From assembly GCA_030407315.1 (NCBI GenBank), contig JALQPE010000176.1, positions 288,348 through 352,347 on the forward strand: 64,000 nucleotides of DNA, read 5' to 3'. Positions 49,703 through 60,228 of the stretch are shown here, piece by piece. Positions within the stretch are counted from its first letter, which is position 1. Each line of letters starts with the position of its first letter. Source of the stretch: Asparagopsis taxiformis. Taxonomy: Eukaryota > Rhodophyta > Florideophyceae > Bonnemaisoniales > Bonnemaisoniaceae. A program made the translations under genes and the position numbers. Below the pieces are notes generated by a model, which searched no databases, had not been told where the DNA came from, and saw only the letters and a list, made by a program, of their open reading frames with translations.

Positions 49703-50382
49703 GTCACGAGGCACCCACATCGCCTGAACCCTTACGTGAGAGGGGGACGACCGACATCGATGATTGGTCCTCCGCAGGCTCACCGACGAACGATAGTTAC
49801 GAAAAACTCACGGCCGCGAAGGCCAACTCGAGTCACACGATACCCGACGTGGGGGAAGAACCGCAGTCCGACGGGATGAACGAACCTCACACGAAGAGGA
49901 AGTCTCGCAGACGAGAGAGACGCGCTACCCGGAAGCACGACGCTTCAGAACGCGAGAAAGCCAAGCACGCGGCTCATACGAAGCGTGCCGACGCACAAGA
50001 AGCCATACAGGCTCATGCGGTGAAGCGACGAACCGCGAATGAAGACGGAGACGGCGCGCCGGTCAGGACCGAACCGATCGTTCTCGATGGGCATACGTGC
50101 CTCCTCGCTTCGAAACATTATATCGTGTCCGGAACGATTGGACTAGACCTCAACGTGATGAGGGCGATTACAATCGCGATGGATACGTGCAGCGGCTTCA
50201 AATTGATACGAACAAGTTTGCTACCCTATGACTGGGTTGACCGCTGTCTACGTGACGAAGAGCTACCGAAGCTCGGAGACGCCAACGGGCGACGTCTGCC
50301 AATCGAAGGCGCCATCCTGCTTCGCGTCAGGCTTGGGACGTCTGTGTTTTCGGAAGTGGACGCGGACGTCCAGTCTCTCTAG
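49642..50382 (+). pseudogene. Retropepsin-like protease region, truncated
   Basis: A Lys/Arg/Glu-rich spacer (TKRKSRRRERRATRKHD) is followed by an aspartic-protease-like domain: ITIAMDTCSGFKLIRTSLLP, with DTCSG in place of the usual DTG(S/A), then a GRRLPIEGAILLRVRLG flap/strand-like segment. The frame ends where tandem repeats begin, and no reverse transcriptase, RNase H or integrase follows. The element is therefore a 3'-truncated relic. Confidence 0.5.
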
Positions 50383-50421
50383 TACGGGTCCTAGTCGGCC
50401 CCGAGATTTACTAGAACAAAT

Positions 50422-50469
50422 GAACGTCCGCGTCCAAAAAAAATTAAAATTTTTTGGATGCGGACGTCC
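50422..50469. repeat. AT-centred long hairpin
   Basis: Left arm ACGTCCGCGTCCAAAAA and right arm TTTTTGGATGCGGACGT are inverted with one mismatch around an A/T-only centre. The right arm leads directly into the 43-bp tandem repeats. Confidence 0.6.
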
Positions 50470-50645
50470 ACTTTCTCTAGTACGTTCGGCGGAATACTAG
50501 GACCCGACATCCACTTTCTCTAGTACATATGGCGGGATCCTAGGACCCGACATCCACTTTCTCTAGTACGTTTGGCGGAATACTAGGACCCGACATCCAC
50601 GTTCTCTAGTACATACAGCGGGATCCTAGGACCCGATATCCAGTA
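50468..50645 (+). repeat. 43-bp tandem repeat, about four copies
   Basis: The word ccactttctctagtac (or ccacgttctc) recurs with exact 43-bp spacing at 50468, 50511, 50554 and 50597, and a partial copy at 50640. Alternate copies share gcggaatactagg or gcgggatcctagg, so the true period may be 86 bp. Confidence 0.8.
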
Positions 50646-50766
50646 TACAATATATCAGCGAAAACTGGGAGGGAAGAAATTACAGCGGATGGTAAATTCA
50701 GGGCCCATATCGGACCGTATTTTATTCTCTCATTTTCGAAACTGCTGGTATGCAATACGTCTCTCT

Positions 50767-50905
50767 AGAATAGGAGATACATATCTGGTCAGAATAAGAA
50801 ATAAATACCCGGTTAGAATAGGAAATACGTATCCAGCCAGAATACGGAATATGTATCCAGCCAGAATATGAAATACGTATCCAGCCAGGATACAAAATAC
50901 CTGTC
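50767..50905 (+). repeat. 24-bp tandem repeat, six copies
   Basis: Units beginning agaata and ending atccagcc recur every 24 bp from 50767. The later copies are the most alike. Because 24 is a multiple of three, both strands read as 8-residue repeats, but no start or domain supports coding. Confidence 0.8.
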
Positions 50906-51285
50906 AGCATATCGTCGATCACCCATCTCCCTCACTATCGCGTTCTCCCTACCATCCGAACGCCATGCACCACCATTCGCACATACTTCAAGAACCCTCA
51001 CGACGTAGATTACAAAAAATCCGCTCCTTCCCAATACCATCCCCGCTTTCCTCGACACCACCCCAGCCCATTAAATCATCAAGACATCAAACACGAACAT
51101 GGTCAGCAAAATCTTACACGACTTGAAACCCACTCTCACTTCTATCGTATGCCCCAAAATATACACATACCAGAAACACCTCACAGCTTCATTCCCCATC
51201 TTCCTAGATCCCTTCTTCACTCTCCTTCAGTCCTGCCGTTCCTGCTTCACCACTCCTGCATCACATACAAAACATCAACCCCAAC

Positions 51286-51790
51286 AGTCAGATTCAAAAG
51301 CAACGCTTACCACGACAGATATCCTAGAAACTCCCTTACTTACCTCTCATCCATCCTACACACAATACAAACCATGATCCAAAAACCTTGCAATGAATAA
51401 TAAAAGTCAGCAGTTCATATCTTCGCAAAACACATCCTGGCGCTCAATGAACTTACCTTCCGTCATCACCATTCCTGCATCATCTACACAACATCGGAAT
51501 CAACCACAACAGTCAGACTCAAAACCAATCTTCCCTCGCAGCATACTTTCAGAACTCGCACACTTACCTTCGCTCCACACAATACACACCATGACTCAAT
51601 AGGCTTCTAATGAATGAATATTGGATCAACAGCAACAGTCAGACTCAAAACCAACCTTCCCTCGCAGCATAATTTCAAAACTTCACGTACCTCTCTTCCA
51701 TCCTCCGCTCAATACACACCATGAGTCAACAGGCTTCCAAGGAAAAATATCGCATCAACGGAAATAGTCAGACTCAAAACCCACGCTTCC
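51286..51790 (+). repeat. ~127-bp degenerate tandem repeat
   Basis: The core acagtcagactcaaaacc recurs near 51287, 51510, 51636 and 51764, the last three about 127 bp apart. Each is followed by cttccctcgcagcat or a relative, and by caatacacaccatga.caa.aggcttc. The sequence is C/A-rich and non-coding. Confidence 0.65.
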
Positions 51791-53495
51791 CTCAATGCAT
51801 ACCCTCGAGGGTAGAGGATGGAACGAAGGTACGTGCGGGAATCTTGATCAAGATTCGCGAACGTACAAAGCAAAGGCGGTCAAAGAATATCAGTCGGTGA
51901 TGAGGGCGGAGTGGAGCCTGCGGCGTCGACCGGACAGCTTTCTGCGTCCGCTTAAGTCTTGCTGTGCATACTCGAAATCATCGCCGGCAGTGAGATTGAG
52001 TATGGCCCAAGCCATGGTCTCTGAATCCCCGAACAATGAGATCCGGATCGAGAACAACGAATATAAACATATAATGATATATATGAGAATCCATTTGCCT
52101 TCCTTACATGATCCGTGGCATATCCGCTGTAAAGCACATTCAGATTCCACGAAGTTCGGAAATAAAAAAGTTTATTATTACAAATGAATTAATCGAAAAT
52201 TCATCTCCCAGGGCGGTCGTTCGTCCTTCCATGCACACGTTTCCAGCACGCAATGTGATGTAACAGTTGGAAATGATTGAACTCTCGGTTAAATTCCACC
52301 GTTGGGATGCCAGTGTAGCAGGTAGAAAATCCGCTAGAGCGGCAAACCACCCGACAGGTGTCCCGAGCCTCGGTAGAGGAAGCGGTAGAGCAGATGAACC
52401 TTATAGGTACCCGGCGGGTAGTCTCGTGAGAGAGAAGGGATCGCTACCCGGAAGGGGTTGTGCGATTATAGCGCTCACGCGAGATGCGTATTAATGGAGC
52501 AAAATGACGTAATCCGTCGAGCTGTTGGCTAACCCTAAGGTTTTCCCGGACAGGGGTTGAACAATAGGTACGCGAACACTGTTCCTGTGGGTCGTAATTC
52601 CACTTGAGTTTACGTTACTCTAGAAACCGTGCCTACTGGCTATTCCAGTGGCAGTTTTATACTAAGTCTACTGTAAGCTAGGGTTAGTGGTTAGGAATAA
52701 ATATCCAGTTAGTGACCAATCAGAACCCGATTACTGGCGCTCGCCTACCCGCGAGGTCATTGCCAATAGGCTTACATTGTAATGTATGGCTGATCAGCCT
52801 AAGTTAAAATTTGCCCCTTGTGGGGTCTTGGCCGGGGCCGATAGGCCCGGGTGGGGTTATTTGTCAGCCTTAGCTGGTCCTAAGTATAGGAAACACGCCA
52901 GTTGGCTGGTGCCTTCTGATTGGCACATCCCGTAAGTGGGTACCCAATAGGGAAGCGACACGGCTCGATCAGCGAGGACCGCCAGGCGGTACGACACGGC
53001 CCCCTCCTGAGAGATTTGTCGTCCCGACAAAATTTGATCAAATAAAATTACAATTTTTGGCTGTGGCCGTTGCATTGTGCAATTCAAAATTTTCCCGCGC
53101 GCGGCACGTGCACACTAAATGTGTTGTCCATCCGACTCTTCCCGAGTTCCGCCCGACCGTTTCCTATTGGAATCAATACCTGTTTCAGGTTCATCATCGT
53201 CCTAACGCAACACAGCGTATTCACCCCTTCGGTGTCCAACTGCATCCACGCATTCGCGTCCTTTCCATTATCCCTCAAAGGGTTTTTGCGTCCATCTGCT
53301 AAATAATTAGCCGCGTGATCGCACGAGCGGTGCCAATTCGAGGCTTGCATTCGCCGTTTCGGCCCATTGCCTCGCGATCCCCCTTCCTGGGTTGAATAGC
53401 GCAGCTCCCTCCCGGAGACTTAAGCCAATAGGCCACTTGTTCGTCCCGCTTCAGGGTTTTTATCAACGTCCGTCATCGCCTCTACTGGCTTTAGG
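51791..53495. other. Unassigned repeat-zone DNA with many short palindromes
   Basis: No gene recognised. A 130-codon frame at 51795-52187 has no motif. From 52,800 on there are many short GC hairpins (for example accgccaggcggt at 52980-52993 and ccctcaaaggg near 53272), a feature repeated beyond 63,240. Confidence 0.35.
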
Positions 53496-55056
53496 ATGAC
53501 CCCTCGTGCTCCGATTCAATTCGAATCCTCTGAAGAGGAAGGAGACAATATGGGTTCGCCCAACCGTCCTACCACACGCTCCAGCGTTCGCCGTCCCACG
53601 ACGCGCCACCAGGCTTTCTCCTCCCGCACCGGGGTTCCGCCTACACCGGCTAAGTCTTCGTCGACTTCAGCGCCACGCGTGCCGTCAGCCACCGCGGCTC
53701 AATCGCAAACGCGAACGCGTTCGACTGCCGCCAAAGGCACCGCTGATCCAGCGTCGCCTGCTGGCAAGGTTGTGAGTGCGCAAGCACGTTCCGAAGAGAC
53801 GGTCCCCCCTACCAGGGCAAGCGCACAAGAGCACGACTCTGTTCCGGCTGAATCGCCTGCTTCCCCGAAGCCTTCCACCCCAGTGGCTAGTGTCAAAACG
53901 TCATCGGTTAATCCGCCGTCACGCGAAGGTGAGTCATCGAAGGCCGCCGGCCCGTCCCCAAAGGGAGCTATGCCGGCCGACACCGAGGAGGTGATAGAAG
54001 TCGTCGCCGAGGGAGGCGCTACGCCCAGGCCAACAAGGCAGCCGAACGTCAGGCCTTCGCCAAGTTCGCGTCCGATTACTTCTCTTCCTTCCGCCCCTGC
54101 GGCTCGTACCTCTTCTGGTCGTGACGCTTCAGCGAATCCCTATCAGGACTATGGTCGCCGCAACCAGCAAATACTGGCGGACGCTCGAAAGCGTAGAGAA
54201 GAAGAATTGCGCCGCGAGGCTGCTCGAGCAGAAGCCGAGAAGGCAGCAGCCGAAAAGGCTAATGCTCAACCTGTCGAGAAGGTCATAGACCCATATGCCT
54301 CTACTGGCAGAGTTACCCGGAGTGGGTCTGGTGCGGCTGCCGCCGATGCCTCTGTAGGCGTAAGACCGTCGGGCACCGCCCTAGTTGACCCTTACGCGGT
54401 TGCGTCTGCTCCAGCACCAGCTGTTCCGTCACACGACACTCCCCCTCGGGCACCTAAGCCGACTGCCAATTGGCGCTCCATGGGAGAATTCTACCCAGCC
54501 AATGCTGATGAACTGGTGGTATTCGACTCGCAAGCCTTGCCTTTCAGGCGTGAGCTCGCCGCTCCTTGGGAACACTACCCGTTTGCGCGACTCCCTCGTA
54601 GGGACTTTACGGATCGCCCGAGAAGCGAGTTACGTCGCGATATGCTTCTCATGAGCTCCCTCCGGGGTCAAAACCATCAGGTTCAAAACGAATGTTGGTC
54701 GGCGTATGCCCGTCTCCCCTCGAGTCGCCCTATGCGTCACTTCCGTGTCCCCCATACGCTATGTAGCGACAGGACTTTCCTGCTCCATCCCGGAGATGCG
54801 CTTTACGTCGAACGTATGAATCGTCGCTTGTTCCAAGAGGGATCATACCAAGGCTCCGTAGCGGATCTACCGATGGTTCGGTCACGCTGGTTTGCGTACC
54901 CTCCACGTCCCGATACGGGTAGCTATGAGCATCATATGCGTTTGCACGCTAGGGTTACTTCCCGAAGGATGGGGCGTCAGGTGACGGCGAATGATTATCG
55001 CGTGTTCGCGCACCGTCATGGTAGCTCTGCTGAGCCGGCCACTAGACCCATGAAGG
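53496..55056 (+). pseudogene. Unrecognised multi-domain protein, N-terminal part (disrupted by copia insertion)
   Basis: The frame from ATG 53496 is open for about 520 codons to the copia LTR. Residues ~1-220 are low complexity, rich in Ala, Pro, Ser, Thr and Arg. A charged helix (ARKRREEELRREAARAEAEK) follows, then a likely folded region with many Arg, Tyr and Pro (NWRSMGEFYPANADELVVFD, MLLMSSLRGQNHQVQNECWS). At the LTR the frame ends in ...RPMK; on the far side it resumes VAREALDPLW in the same phase once the element and one GAAGG copy are ignored. No family was recognised. It could be the structural protein of an undescribed mobile element or a host gene family. Confidence 0.55.
55052..55056. 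repeat. Target-site duplication GAAGG, left copy
   Basis: GAAGG directly abuts the LTR terminus TGTGAG. The same five bases follow the other LTR at 61529-61533. Five bases is the usual size for Ty1/copia integrases. Confidence 0.9.
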
Positions 55057-55531
55057 TGTGAGAATCAAAATGGTCGCTTACCAGTGTTTACTAAAAATTG
55101 CGAGCTCACCAGATTATTTCTACTACTGGCGAGATGCGCCAACGGTGAGTCGGACAGCCTGTTCTTGGTTTGTCCAGACAGTCTGTCGTTGCCATCACCA
55201 CCTGCCAATCTGGTACACGTGTGATTTCTATCATGCCATCGCCACGTGTACATATATCATAACATTTTTCCCAGTGCCAGGACCTCAACTCGTCCTAGCA
55301 TTTCTAATTACTAATTTGAATTATGACAAACAAATTAAAACTTCTGAGGCTAGTTACTCCGTAATGGAGTGTCGTAAGAGCCCCGGAGAAGTTGCTACCC
55401 GACTAATTCGGTGACGCTGAATACAATGAGATAGGTTTCGGAGCGCTCAGAGCACTCCTTCATAGAGAAATCGAGAGTCAAAGTTTTCTCACGGAATTAG
55501 GCCTTCGAGGCCTATTCGCAGTGATTCAACA
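55057..55531 (-). repeat. 3' LTR of the copia element
   Basis: 475 bp, TGT...ACA ends. It contains GTACACGTG (55213-55221) and its exact inverse CACGTGTAC (55243-55251), 21 nt apart, a likely paired regulatory site in U3. The plus-strand 118-codon frame in it is not a gene; it is the same in both LTRs. Confidence 0.95.
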
Positions 55532-55543
55532 CTCCCCCTCTTT
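55532..55543 (-). other. Polypurine tract
   Basis: On the minus strand AAAGAGGGGGAG directly precedes the 3' LTR and follows the polyprotein stop by a few bases. It primes plus-strand DNA synthesis in LTR elements. Confidence 0.85.
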
Positions 55544-55546
55544 GGC

Positions 55547-58500
55547 TTACTCGATTGATGACAGTGCTGACACACCCATAAGTTCTCGGAGCTTCATGAA
55601 CTGAACGCGTTGCAGAGGCTTAGTCAGCAGGTCGGCTATCATTTCAGATGTTGGGCAGTAGTCAATTGCAAACATCTCCTTCAGTAGACAATCTCGGACG
55701 AAATGATATTGGATGTCGATATGTTTGGTTCGAGTTCCCGATGCGTCATTCTTGGCCATCTTGATTGAGCCTTGGTTATCGACATTGATGAGAATCGGAT
55801 CTGCGGAGCTGTTCCCGCTGCCGAAACCAACTATATTGCTGAGCCAAATAGCCTCCTTTACAGCAGCACTCAGGGCCATGTATTCAGCCTCGGAGGAAGA
55901 CTGAGCTACACAGCTTTGCTTGCGAGACTTCCAGCTCACAGCTGCGCCAGCCATCATGAAGACGTAGCCGCTGGTAGATTTCCGATTTATTGTGCAGCCT
56001 CCCCAATCTGAGTCGCTAAATCCTACCGGTGATAGATCCTCTGAGGCCTTGTAAAGTACCCCAAAACCTTTAGTACCTGAAACATATCGTAGAACGCGCT
56101 TCACAGCTACCCAGAGAGATTTGGTTGGAGTCTCGACGAACTGAGCAAGTCTTCCGACTGCAAACGCGATATCAGGACGAGTTCCCACAGCTAGATACAT
56201 TAGGCTTCCAATGGCTTTGCGGTAGAGTGTGGAGTCAATTGCCTCTGTTTCGGTATCCCCAATCGAGATCTGAGCTTGCATTGGAGTTGTAACAGGGCTG
56301 GAGTTTTCCATTCCGAATCGTTCCAATACCTTTTCGGCGTATCGGGTTTGATTCAAGTGCAACAGCCCTCTGGAAGGGTCTCGTACAATTTCTAGTCCAA
56401 GGCACACTCGAGCTCTGCCACAGTCTTTCATCTCGAAGCGTTTGCAGAACTCTTCCTTTAGTTCGTCCAATAAGTCTCTGCTGCTAGAGGCCAGCAACAA
56501 ATCATCCACGTAAAGTGCAATGATCATCATAGAATCCTTACTGTTCCTAACATAGAAGCATGGATCGTACGGGGAGCTCTGGAATGTGAGTTCAGATATG
56601 AGAAACTCGTCAATTTTAGCGTGCCACTGCCTTGGAGCCTGTTTGAGACCGTAAAGTGCTTTCTGAAGTTTACAGACATGGTTGGGATACGCTGGACTCA
56701 CAAACCCCTCAGGCTGCTCCATGTATATTTCTTGTTCGAGGTCACCATAGAGAAAGGCTGTCTTCACATCCATCTGATCGCAGAAAAGATCGTGATGAAC
56801 AGTCAGAGCGAAGAACATGCGTAGAGTGCAGAACTTGACAACAGGTGCGTATGTTTCGGCATAGTCAATGCCATATTTCTGCTCGAATCCTCGCGTTACG
56901 AGCCGAGCTTTATGCTTTATTGAGTGCTCTCCGTTGTCGTTGATGATATCTTTGCGTTTGAAGACCCATTTTGAAGAAAGAAGGTTGACAGCTTCACTGC
57001 GGGGGACCAGAATCCAAGTGCGATTTGCATGGAGAGAATCCATTTCGGATTGGATTGCTTCGATCCATAGACCTTTCTCCTCCCCCTTGGTCACCTCAGT
57101 GAAGGTGAGGAGGTGTTCTGGAGTGGAATCAGCCGCAGCAGAAACGATGGCAGTGGTTTTCCACCATTCACCCGGAGGTTTTCGAGCACGGGAAGATTTT
57201 CGAGGAGCATTCATAATGGAAACGTCAGGTCCTGAAGCAGATGTGGGTGGAGGAGATTGTGGCTGTGATGTGATATGTTCAGTAGAGGGACTTGAGGGTG
57301 GAGAGGGAGGAGAGTTCTTTTGTGTACGAGAACCTGGAGAGTTCTCAGATGTGTGGTTCTCAAAAGTCTCATAAGAGAAAGTGTCAAATTCTGTGTAGTC
57401 AGACTCCTTAGTCACCGTTTTCGATTTCGTCTCGTCGAAGATCACATCTCGAGACACTACTATTTTCTCATTTGTAAAGTCCCATAACTTGTATGCTTTC
57501 TGTGCTTCTGCGTACCCAAGCATTATCGCTTTGACTGAACGGTAGTCTAGCGTCTGTAGATGTTTATCTGGAATTTTATACCAGCAATTACTGCCGAACG
57601 TGCGCAAGTGCGCGATGTTTGGTTTTCGGCCGTGCCAGATTTCAAAAGGAGTCGTTCCAGATGGAAGAGAACGACTAGTAATTCGATTACGAATGTAGGC
57701 AGCACAAGAGAGTGCCTCTGCCCAGAACTCCAATGGAGTAGAGTTGTGATGAAGCATGGTTCGAATGTGATCCTTCAGAGTTCGATTCATACGTTCTGCT
57801 ACGCCGTTCTGTTGTGGAGTGTATGCACAAGTCGTCTGCCGTTTGATGCCTTTCATTTCAAGGAAAGAGCAGAACTCATTGGAGAAATATTCTCCCCCTC
57901 CGTCGGAGCGTAATTGACGAAGTACTCGCCCTGTTTGTGTTTCAGCCAAACACAGAAATCGCTGGAATGCATCGAAGCAATCAGACTTCCGATGCAACGG
58001 ATAGACAGTGAGCCAACGAGACTTGTCGTCAATGAAAGTAACGAAATATCGAGCTCCCCCTTTTGAGCGTGGTTCTATAGGCCCTGCTAGGTCTGTGTGA
58101 ACTAAATCAAGTATCTCAAAGGCTCTCGTCAGAGAAGATTTCGGGATCGCTACACGAGGCATTTTACCGGTAACGCACCCTTCACACAGATGGGTTTTCG
58201 GGGATGAGTCGTTTTTGATTCTGAGTCCATTCACCGCGGAGATTTGTGCCATTCGAGATATTCCATTTTTGTCGAAGTGGCCTAATCGTTCATGCCATAG
58301 TTGCAGAGAAGCAACACAAGCAGATTCTATTCCAATATCCCTTTCTTTAATAGGAACATTGAGATCGATAGCATAGAGTCCGTTACGTTTGTGTCCGGTG
58401 GCTATCGCGCCTCCGTCTTTAGTTAAGATGACTCCATTGTTCGTAAACTGTACCGATATTCCACGAGCAGTGAGAGTACTCACTGATATGAGGGAAAAAA

Positions 58501-59623
58501 TAAATGACGGAACATGAAGGACATCTTTAAGTAGGTAAACTCTTTCTTTCCCGTTTACTAGGATTGAAAGTTTAACATCGCCACATCCCACAGCTAGTGC
58601 AGTTGATTTGTCTCCTAGAGTCACACTGAAAGGTTTTAATTTCTTGTAGGAAACAAACATTGTTCGATCGAACGTCATATGAGAAGTAGCTGCGGAGTCG
58701 ATGTACCAGGTAGATGCGATGTGTATCTCCTTGAGCGACTCAGAATATGATGAGAGTAGACAAACATACTCTTTTCCTTCATCATCTTTGTTCTGTTCAG
58801 TGTCCATCGCTACGGCAGCCATAGAGGTTAAGTTCGACTCTCGTTGAGATATGTGAGCAGAAGTGCGAGGTTTGTTCGAGCGGGAGCGGGGAGGTCGGCC
58901 ATACTTCTGCCAACAATACGGCTCTGTATGGTTCGTACGCCCACAGTGGGTACATTTCTTCCTGTTGATGTTTCCAGAAGGCTTTCCACTTGTGGAAACC
59001 AAAGCAGCTGTATCCGAAGACGACCCTCGAGGTTTCTGGATCGCAGCTCGACGCTCCTCTTGGAGAAGGAGACTGCGTACTTTGTCGAACGTAAAGGTGG
59101 GGTCCTCATCCCCGATAGCATCAAGAGCAGTAATAAGCGTTTGGAAAGACGAGGGAAGTCCATTGAGAACAGCCATGGCCATTTCTTTATCGTCAATGTT
59201 GACACCCATGGAGGTCAATACTGTTGCCATTTGTCGAACCCGGTTGATATAAACCAGCATTTGCTCACCTGGTCTCATCGTAGCAGTATAGAAGTCCCGC
59301 CTCGCGGCTAGTTTGTTGAGCAATGTATGCCTTTGATGCACGTTACAAATCTCTTGCCACATTTCTAGAGCAGTAGTGGTGTGTGTAACATTCTTGAGCA
59401 TCTCGTCGGACAACGTGATTCCGATGGCCATTCGGGCAGTTTTATCCTTCCGTAGCCATTTCGAAAGCTCTTCTGGGTCTGTAGGGCGAGGAGGACAAAG
59501 TTCCGAGTCAATCATTTCGTCTACCTCTCGATGACCGAGGATGAGTTCCATCTTTTGTTTCCATGAATGGAAGTTGGAGTAGTCCAGCTTCTCTATTCGG
59601 ATCCCAGATGTATTGCTCTCCAT
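55547..59623 (-). CDS. Copia Gag-Pol polyprotein (1,358 aa), apparently intact
   Basis: A single open frame in copia order. Gag of UBN2 type (MWQEICNVHQ, VLNGLPSSFQTLI) is followed by a zinc knuckle CTHCGRTNHTEPYC (near residue 224) and the protease motif WYIDSAATSHM (near 308). The integrase has the HHCC region (LWHERLGHFDKNG, CEGCVTGK) and catalytic DDE core (HTDLAGP near 506, LRSDGGGEYF near 570, TPQQNGVAERMNRTL). The reverse transcriptase has MDVKTAFLYGDL, KALYGLKQAPRQWH and IALYVDDLLLASS (near 1035). The RNase H has SDSDWGG (near 1203), STSGYVFMMAG and SSSEAEYMAL. No stop, frameshift or lost catalytic residue was seen, so the element may still be mobile. Gag and Pol share one frame, as in copia. 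Confidence 0.97.
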   Translation of the reverse strand: MESNTSGIRIEKLDYSNFHSWKQKMELILGHREVDEMIDSELCPPRPTDPEELSKWLRKDKTARMAIGITLSDEMLKNVTHTTTALEMWQEICNVHQRHTLLNKLAARRDFYTATMRPGEQMLVYINRVRQMATVLTSMGVNIDDKEMAMAVLNGLPSSFQTLITALDAIGDEDPTFTFDKVRSLLLQEERRAAIQKPRGSSSDTAALVSTSGKPSGNINRKKCTHCGRTNHTEPYCWQKYGRPPRSRSNKPRTSAHISQRESNLTSMAAVAMDTEQNKDDEGKEYVCLLSSYSESLKEIHIASTWYIDSAATSHMTFDRTMFVSYKKLKPFSVTLGDKSTALAVGCGDVKLSILVNGKERVYLLKDVLHVPSFIFSLISVSTLTARGISVQFTNNGVILTKDGGAIATGHKRNGLYAIDLNVPIKERDIGIESACVASLQLWHERLGHFDKNGISRMAQISAVNGLRIKNDSSPKTHLCEGCVTGKMPRVAIPKSSLTRAFEILDLVHTDLAGPIEPRSKGGARYFVTFIDDKSRWLTVYPLHRKSDCFDAFQRFLCLAETQTGRVLRQLRSDGGGEYFSNEFCSFLEMKGIKRQTTCAYTPQQNGVAERMNRTLKDHIRTMLHHNSTPLEFWAEALSCAAYIRNRITSRSLPSGTTPFEIWHGRKPNIAHLRTFGSNCWYKIPDKHLQTLDYRSVKAIMLGYAEAQKAYKLWDFTNEKIVVSRDVIFDETKSKTVTKESDYTEFDTFSYETFENHTSENSPGSRTQKNSPPSPPSSPSTEHITSQPQSPPPTSASGPDVSIMNAPRKSSRARKPPGEWWKTTAIVSAAADSTPEHLLTFTEVTKGEEKGLWIEAIQSEMDSLHANRTWILVPRSEAVNLLSSKWVFKRKDIINDNGEHSIKHKARLVTRGFEQKYGIDYAETYAPVVKFCTLRMFFALTVHHDLFCDQMDVKTAFLYGDLEQEIYMEQPEGFVSPAYPNHVCKLQKALYGLKQAPRQWHAKIDEFLISELTFQSSPYDPCFYVRNSKDSMMIIALYVDDLLLASSSRDLLDELKEEFCKRFEMKDCGRARVCLGLEIVRDPSRGLLHLNQTRYAEKVLERFGMENSSPVTTPMQAQISIGDTETEAIDSTLYRKAIGSLMYLAVGTRPDIAFAVGRLAQFVETPTKSLWVAVKRVLRYVSGTKGFGVLYKASEDLSPVGFSDSDWGGCTINRKSTSGYVFMMAGAAVSWKSRKQSCVAQSSSEAEYMALSAAVKEAIWLSNIVGFGSGNSSADPILINVDNQGSIKMAKNDASGTRTKHIDIQYHFVRDCLLKEMFAIDYCPTSEMIADLLTKPLQRVQFMKLRELMGVSALSSIE

Positions 59624-59806
59624 CGCTCTTTAATATATTTTATCTGTTCGACCTTTCCCAAGTAGACGACTGATAGTCGTCGAGGACCAAGCTGGGGTCT
59701 ATAGGATAGAAACTTCTAGCTAAGAGCGAAGAAAGAAGGAGAACAAGTGAACAAGGTTTATGGATGCGAAATCAGCTAGATTCCTAGAGTATAGAAACGA
59801 AATTAT

Positions 59807-60228
59807 CTAATCGGAAGTGGAGGAAGAAGCTTTAGAAGCTTTGGAGATTTTGAGTGCCTTCTCAATTCCTAGATGGCGACGGCCGCGGAGGTGGTTGTCG
59901 AATTCACTTTTCGTGCGGACGATGACTCCACACGGTCGGCAAACCTTTAGACCTCCTTCTTTAAGACGTTCGACTGTCTTTTTATGTCTTGCGCCGTTGT
60001 AATGAGCGACCCTCGACTCGGCAGAATTGAGATAAACGTTGCAATCTTTGCACCTAGAGCGATTCGCGTCCTTGTGCGCAGCGTACTTCGTCTTGTTATC
60101 TCTCCTCTCGGCAATGCTATAAGCCTTCCGGAAGACGCGATCGCGGAGAGATTCTCCTTCCCGGCGAAGCCTTGGACGAGGTTCTTCAAGTCGTGGCTGA
60201 ACACGATCTTCTTCGTCACTGCTAGACA
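59807..60228 (-). CDS. U1-type C2H2 zinc-finger protein encoded inside the copia element
   Basis: About 140 residues, upstream of gag and on the same strand. It begins MSSSDEEDR, has a basic stretch, then two matrin/U1-type zinc fingers: CKDCNVYLNSAESRVAHYNG with ...RHKK, and CRPCGVIVRTKSEFDNHLRG with ...RRHLG. The end is Ser/Lys-rich. The frame has no ATG of its own. A CTGCAG acceptor (60229-60230) and a GTACGT donor at 60324 define a 96-nt intron whose removal joins A (60325) to TG, making the start codon. U1-type fingers bind RNA or act in spliceosomal proteins. The role in the element, and whether it was captured from the host, are unknown. Confidence 0.65.

Noticed and set aside
50689..50871. 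Repeat-coded peptide (8-residue units) over the 24-bp array
   Set aside because: Openness follows from a 24-bp period in both strands; no start context or domain.
50468..50905. CRISPR-like regular repeats
   Set aside because: The repeats are adjacent with no unique spacers, the sequence is eukaryotic and no cas genes are present; these are satellite repeats.
55058..55414. 118-codon frame MRIKMVAYQ..., present also at 61055-61411
   Set aside because: It lies entirely within the LTR, starts at GTG and is antisense to the element; the two copies exist because the LTRs are duplicates.
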